A DNA stretch of 64,000 nucleotides, from NCBI GenBank assembly GCA_014607495.2, contig CP053150.1:12792495-12856494 (forward strand), written 5' to 3'. Of this stretch, positions 47,801 through 59,800 are shown one piece after another; position 1 is the first letter of the stretch; the number at the start of each line of letters is the position of its first letter. Position numbers and translations under genes: made by a program. The DNA is from Carposina sasakii (lineage: Eukaryota; Arthropoda; Insecta; Lepidoptera; Carposinidae). The notes under the pieces are model-generated. The model saw nothing but the letters and a program-made list of their open reading frames with translations, was not told the origin of the DNA and did no database searches.

Positions 47801-50800
47801 ATTATACTTTTGACCTCGTAAAAATCTAAATTAAGTTTATTTGGTAGCTAACCTGCTTACCTACCCTTGTATATGTGCATCCAGATAAGCGACTAGTAGG
47901 TAATTGTAAAAGCACTCGCGGAAGACGCATGTAAACTCTTGTCTTATTAATGTGTTAATCGGTCTTAAGGCTTTAAGTGGGGTTCAATGTTTCATCAACA
48001 TTAATTGATTCATTCACCTCAATTTCGACCGATGGAGCCACCTGCGTCAATTAGATATTATGACTAGCTCCCGCTGTTACACTAACCTTGATACACTGAA
48101 TGTAACTACGTCGTTTAACTTACTACCTATACAGGATGATTTTTGGTCGTCAACGTTCCCGAAAACTACGGAATCTCCTCATCATCACGATCATTTTTCT
48201 CCATGGAAACATACCTGGGAAGTATCTGGTTCCCAAGATATTAGGGTCCAAAGTTGAGTAAATCAACTGCGTTTTTCTGCATAAATGCACAATAGACGCA
48301 CATAAAATAAAATAAAATAAAAAAATATTAAAATTACATAGTTTCCCAGCAATTTTTTGGCATAAACTTACTTTATTTAATGTATAGATAAGGTACGTAT
48401 CCTTCGTTAAAAGGGGCGACGAAAAAACAACCTGTATGTACGAGTAGTTAAAAGAAAGTATGATCATGTGTTAGGGCTAGTTGTTCGAACAATCTTAAAC
48501 TTAATTAACACAGTTAAAATCATAATCATCATCAGACTAATGCAGTCCACCGCTGGACGTAGGCCTCCCCCAGGGCACGCCACAAGACTGCCATGGGGGG
48601 TAGTTGCCCATAGTCACCACGCTGGGCAGGCGGGTTGGTGACCGACAGTTAAAATACGTTTAGCAAAATATATAATATTTATTTTTTATTTATATATTTA
48701 CACACACATAACTAATGTTTATCGTTACAGGTTACCCTATGCGATAAATTAGTTTTTATATTAATACTTAATCATGAACATAACATGCAACAAACATTGC
48801 CCTTACTGTGAATTCTCTCAGAGTACAAGAACATAGGTCGACACTTTCTGCTATAACATTGAGTAGAGTGCGCGAGTGAGCGGTTATTCCACAGGTGAAT
48901 TCGGCCCCGCGGCACCACCAGCAGGGGCGGCCGCCTCCTCCGCCACACGTACCTGTCCGGTACATTTAATCTAATCCTCTCCAGTATGTCCGCATCATAC
49001 AATTTTGCTCTAAAAATTTTAAATAAATATGTTACCAGTGCCAGATCTCGCCTAGCACCGAGTGTATTGTATCCAACTATTCCCAGAACGAATAACGTCG
49101 GGTACATTAGAGGGTAAAATGGATACACACCATAATAACGCATATATAAATATCTAGTTTTATTCTGAACTCGCTCTAATATTACTATATAAATAAATTT
49201 CTCTAAATCTTGCACTTATTACAGTATTATGAGATAGACGCAATATAATAAGTAAGTATTCACACCTTTTTGCCCCATTCCCACACTAGGTCTTGAGTCG
49301 TGGGTAATAAGCAATATGGTTTATTCTGTAGTATTCAATGCTGAAGCTTCGCTCCGCTCTGACTAGATGGAGTATTATCAATAAACGCTTTGAGCATCAT
49401 CCTTATAGTAACAATTGATAGTCACAAAAAGAGTTTTCCAACGATATAGGTCTGATCATTACTGATCGGTACTCATACATTTTTGCCCGTTATCATTTGG
49501 CACTAATTTATCTCTATTTCATTGGAATTGCTAATGTGCACCTATCATTTACTATTAGATAATAATAACAAATTCACATACTACAAATCTCCATCACGGG
49601 GAATTATTTTTGTATCGGCGGCAACACTGAATGTCGTTTATAATTCATGATAATTATATAATGAAATTTCATAATTATGAGATACTTACTGATGGTATAT
49701 GATCTTTAGTCTCTTTTTTATACATTGTAGTATATTTTTTACACAATTTCACTATGCAAACAGAAATTTTACTACGAAATATGATTAAAATTTAATAAAA
49801 CTGACAGTAGCCATCTTGGCATATTGTTGACAACTAGACTGTGGAGGTTCGAGCTCGTGTCTGACGTGTACAGCAGACTATTTGTTGCTGATAGCCGAGT
49901 ACTTCTACAGAGCGGAGCGAATTATTATTCTAAGGCTGAGATTCTGCATTCAATTTTTCTGATCCCAGCCCTCTTACCGCTACATATAAAACATTACAAT
50001 CTGTATATCAACAAAATTAAGTTTGACAGGATTTGAAACCACGATGTCTGACTGGAAGGTGCGTGTGAGCTACGATTATCATCGCCTTTATGACTTCGAA
50101 ATGAAAACTAAAGTTATTCATGAAGACATTCTCACTCCGCAGACAGTACAAGGTCGCGACCTACGATAACTGAACGTTGATTCCCAATCAGGACGACGTT
50201 TCCACTTTCACTGCCATCAATTGACGCACAGAGAGGCGCGGCACCAACGATTGGAGCTGGGCCAACTAGCACCAACTATTAGGATGGTCAGAATGGTCAC
50301 ATCACCAATCAGTATTCTTTAAAGGTGTATCATATCATCATCATGAGTGAGACTTGGGTTAAATAAAAAAAATACATTGACCAATCCAACTATTATAATA
50401 TTATTATAAATGCGAAGGTTTGTGAGGATGTTTGTTGCTCTTTCACGCAAAAACTACTGAATGGATTTTGATGAAACTTCACAATAATATAGCTCATATA
50501 TCAAATACATAGGCTACTTTATATCCCGAGAAAATATTTTTATCCGGGTATTTCGACATTTTGTTTATTCTGCAGTCCACGCGGACGAAGACGCCATCGA
50601 TATCTAATACTATATATATTATATATATATTATATATATATATAGCTCATATATAATATTATAAAGCTGAAGAGTTTGTTTGTTTGTTTGTTTGTTTGAA
50701 CGCGCTAATCTCAGGAACTACTGGTCTGATTTGAAAAATTCTTTCAGTGTTAGATAGCCCATTTACCAAGGAAGGCTACAGGCTATACAACAACCTGCCC

Positions 50801-53800
50801 GGCTTCGCACGGGTGCAACGCCCCCTCACGCGGACGAAGTCGCCCGCTATTTAAGATAAAATTATAACATCTTTAGTAGGTAATTGTAAGCTTATAAGAA
50901 ACTAGGTACCTAAATATAATATTTTGACTGCAATTTTCTGTTGTTGGAAAGAACCAATGATAACAATATGACTTCTTAATAAGAACTCTTCCAAGGACCG
51001 ACCCACCCTTGATATATTGGTCCAAGAAACGTGGCAAATCCCAGTCGTTGGGCCATTGTGTCCACTACATAAAAGGATCTTGTTAGACTTTATTGATATC
51101 ATTTTGTTGTTGTTATCAACGACTGCGTAACGTTAGGAGCTCTTAATTGGCCACACTGAATGCTTTTATTGATCGTGTGCATAACGTCTGCACGGGCAGG
51201 GTTGCCAACCACTGTTGCTGCTCGAGTACAGCCAATTGCAATCACCGATATCGGGAGATTTTTTGCATATCTCAGATTTATTTTTCAACTAGTGGACGCC
51301 CGCGACTCCGTCCGCGTGGACTACAGAAAAAACAAAATGTCGATATATCCGGGATAAAAATATTTTCTCGGGATAAAAAGTAGCCTATATGTTAAGTGGG
51401 ACCTGTAACAATATATTCCTGAAAACTGCATCGAAATCGGTTCAGCCGTTTCTGAGATTAGCGTGCACAAACGCACAGACAAACAGACAAAATTCCAAAA
51501 ATCATTCTTTTGGGTATTATTGCGTTAATAAAGGTCTCCTATGATATTTTTTCTCATATATCTTCCATGTACAGACAGCGATCCGTTACATTTTTATTAT
51601 ATGTATAGATTATTTTCCTACAAAAATTTTAATTTGTAATTAATAAAAATCTATATGTGTATTTATTACGTCCGCCAGTTTGAGAGGCAATGGAAATATA
51701 TTGAATCCTAATGTTATATATAATTTAATCATTCCTTTTATGAGACGTATATTTTCCCATAAATAAAAATAAAATTTGCTGTAACATTAAAAACAGAAAA
51801 TTAGTTATAATAGATTGTATTAATTTGTAAGAAAAATACTTAAGTAGTTATCACTGACTATTCGGACATACAAAAACATAAATTCTATTAAGTGTTAACC
51901 CTAAATTATAATCAAAACGTCGTCAATTATTTTTTGCACATATTCCACTTGTCAATAAATGTTGCAGTTTGGAAGCTTTTAGACTGCAAATTGAAATAAA
52001 ACGAGTTGTCGTTAGTGAAACATCAAGGGGTCATGGACCTTGAGCTCATCTTTTGCAACGGTAAATGTATGCCGAATCGGTGTCCGACCACAATTTCTTA
52101 TCTCTTTGCACTGATTTTAAAACATTGATTACTTCCTGTGCTGATGCGGGGCTTCACTAGAATACATCAGCTGCATTTTCTTTCATGCACGTCGAAGAGT
52201 TTAAGGAACTCGGCCATTCTCTCAGGCGATAAGCTAGCAACTTGTCACTGATCACTTACATGTGTCCTCGCTGTGCTGAACGTGGCTGTGAATTCTTCTT
52301 TGTGATTCTGCAGTTTTGGCATTTCAGGAACACAGAGTGTCTGTATGTATGTAGTATGTACCTTCGGAAACCAAATTCAATGTCTGTCAGAATTTAGATA
52401 CTGAGTCCCTTGAATTAGATCAAATTGTTGAAAATTGTATCCAGTTATAGATACAGGATATTATCTGTAGTTTCTTGAAATCTACACCATGCTTGAGAGG
52501 ACATAGTCAATATAGGAGGTGAACTATTTAAAATGGTTTATGACGATGAATACTTATAGATCACGGAACTATACGCAAACATTATAGAGAATACATCCTG
52601 AATACCTTTTAAATGATAATATAATGTGACTAGAGATGGTATGTGTCTACCTCATGAGGACACTGGGTGCAAACAATTGACTGTTTCTGTTTAACTAAGG
52701 GTCCCACTATCACTAGTGTGGGCGTAGCCCATAGACAACTCGGCATAGCCAATAAATACCCACACTAGTGAAAGCTTAAGACCTTAAATAAATAGGTATC
52801 ATCACCATCTTCCTGCCCATGTCCTATTATATACGGGATCGTCGTCGGCGCAATATGGTTTCTTTCCAAACTCACTTTGCCAAGGATTTGGCGTTGGTTT
52901 TACCGCCAGCTGCCTGCCTGACACCAACTCTCCTCGGATATAGTTAAGTGACAATTTCATTATATTAAGAACCGTACATGAAATAAATTCAGTGATACAA
53001 GCCCGTGACTCATGAATCGTACCTACGCCTACAGGACAAATACTAGTCCATCTAAAATGAGTAAAATGTCAACATTCTTTTGTTTTTTTCATTACTTTTT
53101 AATCTCCTTATATTCTGACGTATGATATACTATGCCATCAACGCAGGTATTTATAGATATAGTCCACGCTCAATAAAAATCTACCTCCATATTACAGATA
53201 TTATTAGTTCCATGTGTTAGGAACACTTATCGATAACGATTTCTGCCTAAAATCGAAAAACTTTATTATCAGCACATGCCCATTGTTTCATGTAATCGAT
53301 TCCATTTGGTTCAAACGTAATATTGTGGTAATACAATATTTTAACTACTTAATATATGTAGTTGTAGGGTAGGACCTATACCTACCTTCATGACCCTGGT
53401 ATATATACTATACATATACATGCTGTATCAAAAGGTGTATGATAAGCGAAATGCATAAGACACTCAGTACACAATATTTTTAAGGTTCACTTTCAATTAA
53501 ACCAGGGATAGGCAATATTTCTAGGTTAACAGAGGTGTTGCTTAATAATTCCACAGTTGCTAAAAAGATCTACATAATACACCACAATATATATTAAGTA
53601 AGAGATTGCCAAACTGTTTCTGCATTTAAGAAAAGGTTAAAGAACCACTACCTCTCGCTTCAATAGAAATGAGTCTGTCTGTTATATATTTAATTAATAG
53701 ATATTTATGTATGTTTATCTAGGTATATTTTAGAAATTATATTGATTAAATTAGGGTATCTATTTGTTAAATTCAAATTTTGTTATACATATATTCTGTG

Positions 53801-56800
53801 TACACGCATATCTACCTTTTATATTTAATTATCACTTTCCCAGATGGTTTGCTGGAAGAAATCTCTTTCAGAGATAAGCACGCCTTTGTACATTTTCTTT
53901 CATAATTTCTGTCTGTATGTAATTGTATGTGTACAATAAAGAATAAGAATTTATTTTAAAATAAAGAGGTGTGTGAACGCGCCTTTATTGCTACGTTCGA
54001 AGTTCGTAGCACACGGCGTGTAGCATTCGTAGTAGTAGTTCGTAGCGTAGTACCAATCATAGACAAACGTGGGACGTAACACCACGTGAAAAACAATTAA
54101 TTAAATGTTATTAACAATTTATTTACACTTCAAATATGTTGTTCCACTTGTAAATAAATGACTAGAACAGATGTCAGAAGGTAATTGTTTTTGGACGGGC
54201 TATAACTTTAATGTGACCATGACTGGTAAATATAACTTTTATCATAGATGATAACGGAGGAAAAGTTCCAAGCTCCTTTGTGCCTATGATAGCTATGTTT
54301 ACCAAACAAACTTTATGTATATCCTCAAAAACACAATGTATATGCTAATAATCAAATTCTTGGCTCTAAACGCGTAACAAATGCGGATCAAAATACCTGT
54401 ACAGAGGAGGTTACGAAGTTACGTTTTGTTTATTTCGCAGCGTTACAGAAGAAGACCTGCCAGCCAGCACTCCTGGGGCGGGTGTGGCACGCGTTCCGGA
54501 GAGCTCTCCGGCTCGAGCACTCTCCATGCCACGAGTTCGCGTGCTCGCAGTGGCAGAAGGGCACTCGCCCGTCCACATCATATCTCGTTTATAGGTAACT
54601 TTACCAGATATTTGCTGCTGCATCCAATTGACAGAAAGCCCCACTACGCTAAACGTGGCTGGTGCCAAATTTGATGGTGTGACGTGAGTCCCCTTCGTAA
54701 TTCTGTCTGCATTTTGATGCACCATCTGGCCCCGCCATGGAGAAGAAGAGGAGTAGCGGCTAAGTATATTTTCATACATAAATAGTGTGCCGCGGAGCGG
54801 GGGTGAAGTATGGGACGAGGAGAGCATTGAACACTGTAGCCCTGCCCATTTACATAGAAACCACCTTGTAGTGACTAGTCAAACTACTTGCTCATTATCA
54901 ATATGGTTCAAGATTGTTTTACTAGTGCAATTTCTCATCGCTAGATGGCAATATTATACTACGTTTTAGTAAAAAAGTACCCTGATAAAAGCGCTAGTGT
55001 CTTTGTAATTTTAATACGTTTACATTTCGGAGCACAAGCGTGTGGTTACAGCTACTGCGTGACACTGGTGCTGAAGCTCCGCCCCTATCATGACGTCATG
55101 GCCTAACGATTGCCACACGACTCATTTCATAGTCCCACCTTCTCTTTTATACCTTCTCCATGGGCCCCGCTATGCTAGACGTGGATGTATGGTCTCCTTC
55201 GTGATCCTGTAGTTCTGGCTTTTGTGTGCACAGCCGTGTTTATTTATATCTACTGTTGTTTTGCAGTTTTTTTCTCAAAGAAAGAAGAAACAGAACTGGA
55301 TCACTAAAGGGATCACACGTCATCAGTAAAACGTCCATCGCCTTAGAGAATGCCTTTCGCGTGTTCTTTATTTGACTCTTACAACAAGCAATGACTATAA
55401 CGAGACATGAGCGACCTATACTAAAATACATAATCAAGGTTAAAATCTGCGTAAAATTTATTTTAATTTAACAATATTGGAAGGTTATGTAATATTTTTA
55501 TTGCGAGTTATTCTTGTATTGTTTGTTCAGATGGGTGCTGTTTTTGAGCGTAGTTTGCATCGGCGTCTCGAGCTTCGCCTGCCAGCGTCTGCCGCGCAAC
55601 TACGAGGGTCCGAAGGTGGAGCTCAACTACTTCAAGTGGTTCATCTACTTCACCAACTGGGGCTTCATCGTCATCGGGGTACAGGCTCTGCTCGCTGTCT
55701 TTGTGGCGCACCGGTATAAAGCTGCTAAATCATTTAATATTGGTAAGTGGTTTCTCTATTTTACTACCGGTTTACCACATACAGGTAAATCGTACCATTT
55801 TTACGATCTAGGATAATACGTAATCGAATAGGTTTGTTAATTATGGTTCATTCTCTGCATTATTTTTATATCTTAGTAGGGTATTCAAATTTTAGTGCCT
55901 ATACATTTTTCATGAAAGCATTTTAGATTAACTCCAACAGTGATAGCATTTGTCATACCTATGATTTATTTATTTTTTTCTATCCCTTTTTTTGCATTTT
56001 TCGTTTATACTCAATCTCTACCTCTTGCAACCTGCACGGTGTGTCAACAAATCCATTTTCCTTCCATCTACGTGTTCCCATCAAATAACTGGAAAATTCC
56101 TTAACGAAAGTACTCTTATGGTTGTTTTGCAAGGTCGGTACATTAGTCTCATACCGTTACCCGACTCGCTAATTGTACCAGTCAACGTGCCCGCGTGTGT
56201 ATTTCATTAAACAAGTCCCACTTTTGAGAGCATCACGCGAATATAATCTGAATCATGCTCGCGTGTAGATGTTTACTTCTCAATTGCTGAAATAACTGTC
56301 TAGTCTAGGCGTATTAAACTTGGCCGCTGGGATTATAAGTTCACGGCCTTGATTCCCGTTTTGCAGTGCAGTTGGCGTGCAGTACTACAAGGACTTTGAG
56401 AGTTGAGGATATACCTACATACTACCTATATGAATAGGTATACATGATGTTTTTTGTCGTATGACTCTCTAGTATTCGTTTCCGAATACTAGGGAGTCAT
56501 ACTCCTCAACATCACAATTATTTTTCTCAATGGAAGCATACCTGGGAAGTGTCTGATTTCCAAGATATTAAGATCCAAAGTTGAGTTACCAGATTGTATT
56601 TTTTTGCGGAAATAGATGTATATTTGTATATGATTTCGAGTCTCAAGTTCTGTAAAAAAATTCTCTATTCGGCTATATCTTCATAGCATAATTGTATTTT
56701 TACCAACAATTTCTCTTTCAGGGATTTGATCATAGTTAATAATATTTACATTTGACCCTGAGGGCCTCTAGAGTCCTCATTGGTGTTTCTACCTTTTCTT

Positions 56801-59800
56801 CAAGAGTTCTAAATCAATGTAATATAATCTGTCATACTCCCACACATGATTGTTTTGATTGTGGTTATCAACTAGGTGCTTGTCTGCTTTCGGGTTGTAT
56901 GAGTATACCTATGAGTAAATATTGTTGACCCGACACGTTATATAAATATTAAGTGGATCTGCCTTAACAATCGAGCACGTGTTTGCGCCATTTTAATTTT
57001 ATAGGTAGCTACTTATTCCATCTCGTGACATTCAATTTAGATCGAAAATATTTACGGCTTTTTCCCAAAGTTAATTTTTAGGCACTTGTGACTGTTCATA
57101 TTTATCGACGACATTTAAGATATATATGTAATAAATAACTAACCATTTGAGAACGTAGATGACGTAGCTAGATACCTGCCTGTTTCTGCAATACTATTTA
57201 TTGATATACTTATACAATTATTTTATTAGTTTAATTGACACACATAAAGTTAAAGAAATAGCGCAAATTGTGCTTTCTTCATTGATCATTCATTATATGC
57301 ACAATACTGATTTTAATATTAACATTGTTCTCATTCTTTTTACATCTATCTTCATATCTTAGCTTAATCTTCAACTGCACCTATGCCTATGTCTTCGCAA
57401 AATTGCATAATTTCATTTTAACGAGATGGTAAGAACAACATGTTTTCCATAACTTACGACTTAAAAAAATCTTGTTATTTTCGCCTTATTTTGATTGTAG
57501 TCCTAGATGGATCATTATTTTATGTATGACTCCTACATAACATGGTGCAAACAGGCTAGTAGTACATTGTCCGCCATCTTGTAGACATAAAGCCTAGAAT
57601 AGTACCTACAAATTACAGGAATATCCACAACGGCTGAGGATCTAATTGTTAACTCAATTAACAAGATTAGTACCACCTATTAAAAAAAAATATAGACAAA
57701 CATCCTCGATTTTATCCAAAATTTAGATTTCGCGTAAAAAACACCTGGACTTTTGATTGCCAAAAAAATTTATTCTGGCATGTGACACAAAGGTGCAACT
57801 CTTCTTGGAATGGCCGGCAGCATAGAGAGACCCTCGGCAAAAACTTGTAAAGATGTTTTGGAATTCTTATACTTAGTGACAGTCATTGTAGGGGCCGGGG
57901 TCGCGGCCCGTTCATTGATACAATTTGGCGACAATTAAACGCAGCTACTTTTGTCTCGGAAGGACTAATTATTGAATACTTATTCAGATATTATTTCACT
58001 TGTTCACTAACATAAACTGCGGTTTACTCAATTCGATAATAATTTAAATGTTTTCAACGAAAATTGCTCCAACTTTTCTAGTAGTAGAGTAAATATTTAT
58101 ATATAGTAGAGTTATATATAGAGTTGAAATTATTTGACGTATTTCAAATGGACAAAATGGACAGTGTCTGTCTTCTTTTCATTCAGGCATTTAAGCCGCA
58201 GAATATGGCGATGTCTTTGACGCCTAATTAATATTACAGCATTTGTGTATTAATGATAATGTGTTAATATTACCAAGTAAATGTAGCGGTGAGCAACTAA
58301 TTACACTAATATTAACTGTATTAGTACCCTAATCTTCTGTTACCTTTTCATTGATCAAAACGACGACTGGGGCAGAACTTGAGGGAATACAGACTATCCA
58401 AAAAACGAACATGGCCAGTAAATATGTGAACGCATTCGTAAGAGCATATTGTTTTTGATTGTATTGAAATTTTCTCATTTTAGTCCAAATATACAATATC
58501 ACTATCATACCAATAATGGAAGTGCAAAACAATCTCATATTTAATTCACTATGCCGCCCTCTCATATATTGCATTCGTGGATAAAATAAATATGGTGCGT
58601 CTATTGGGCACATGCCACTTTATGTCTCCCGCAATACACTATTCTATTTCTATAAGGAGCATTATATGTTATAGGGGTATATTAGTGATATCGTAAGTCG
58701 TACCTATGTAACTAACCAAAGTACTCCTAGATAGAAAAATGGCTACTTAGCTTTAAGATTTCGATTCGTAGTATAGCGGAGCCGTTGTATCGATTTATAA
58801 GGCGGCCGTGAAGGGACTTTTCACTGTCAGTAGATCACCGTATACATTTAGCTATCTTTTGCCTTCGTACGGCCGCTATATGACGGCACCGCAATCCTAG
58901 AAGACTATAGCTTTAGTAAAGATTATAGAACTCTCAAAATCAGTCACTGATGTTATCAATTAACCTTTCCGAGTGCGGCTGTAAAACTTCCGAAGGTAAA
59001 TTAGCTACGAGTACATGTTTCAAGGAATTTTCCGTCGTGTTATTTTAATTTCTTTTCAGTTACTTCCACATTGTGTTACACTTAGGGATTTTATTTAAAT
59101 TCTAATCAACTGTTGACAGTGGGTTTAACTGTCTGTTACTGATTTAACATTGTTATCGCCAATATGCTTTGATTGGCTTTTGATAGGATTCGTTACCTAC
59201 CCCAAGATAGGTGTACCTATGCCCGAAAAGTGGCGGTAGGCCCACCCACGCATTAAATTGAAATGTAATTTTAATGAAAATTGGGTGTGTTATTTGCACA
59301 CTTCTCCCTTTTTGGAAATGGACATGATTATACGAATGTACATGTAATTAATTGTGTATCTAATATGTATCCTCTGTATAAATGCGTGCTCCCAGATCCC
59401 GGCTCACCAGAAATCAGGTTATTGGTGCAAACAATCGTTGTTTACAGACAAACAATCTTGATACCTTTGTAACCAACGTTAATACTGCAAAATACTCGGC
59501 CAATAGGTTTACGTGTTTCTAATTTATTGAGATATCCAGTAGCAATACTTCAACGGTGTATGTCGCACAGTCCTGCGGGTCTTCACTCGCTTTGACATGC
59601 AAGGATGACACATTCAGAGACATCCCCACAAGCGATGAGCAGGGGTGGATCTACCTAAGGGCTTTTTGGGCTGTACCTCAGGGTCCCGTGGATACAGAGG
59701 ACCCCCAGCCCGCACTAAAAACAATAGGAAATAATTTTTAATTAAAAATGTTTAAAATTAAAAGAAATATGAAATAACATATAAAGAAATATAATATACC

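Larger units (their letters stand above)
44861..54440 (+). other. Intron 1 of the rost-like gene
   Basis: 9580 bp if the first exon is correct. Filled with interspersed repeats, MITEs and a Jockey-like remnant. A SINE-like fragment at 52795-53045 (CAATATGGTTTCTTTCCAAA, GCCTGCCTGACACCAACTCT) has a second copy at 46750-46850. No other gene is supported. Confidence 0.45.

Noticed and set aside
54411..54827. 138-codon minus-strand ORF
   Set aside because: It overlaps the rost exon 54441-54594 in antisense; the plus-strand frame has family motifs and matching splice phases, the minus frame does not.
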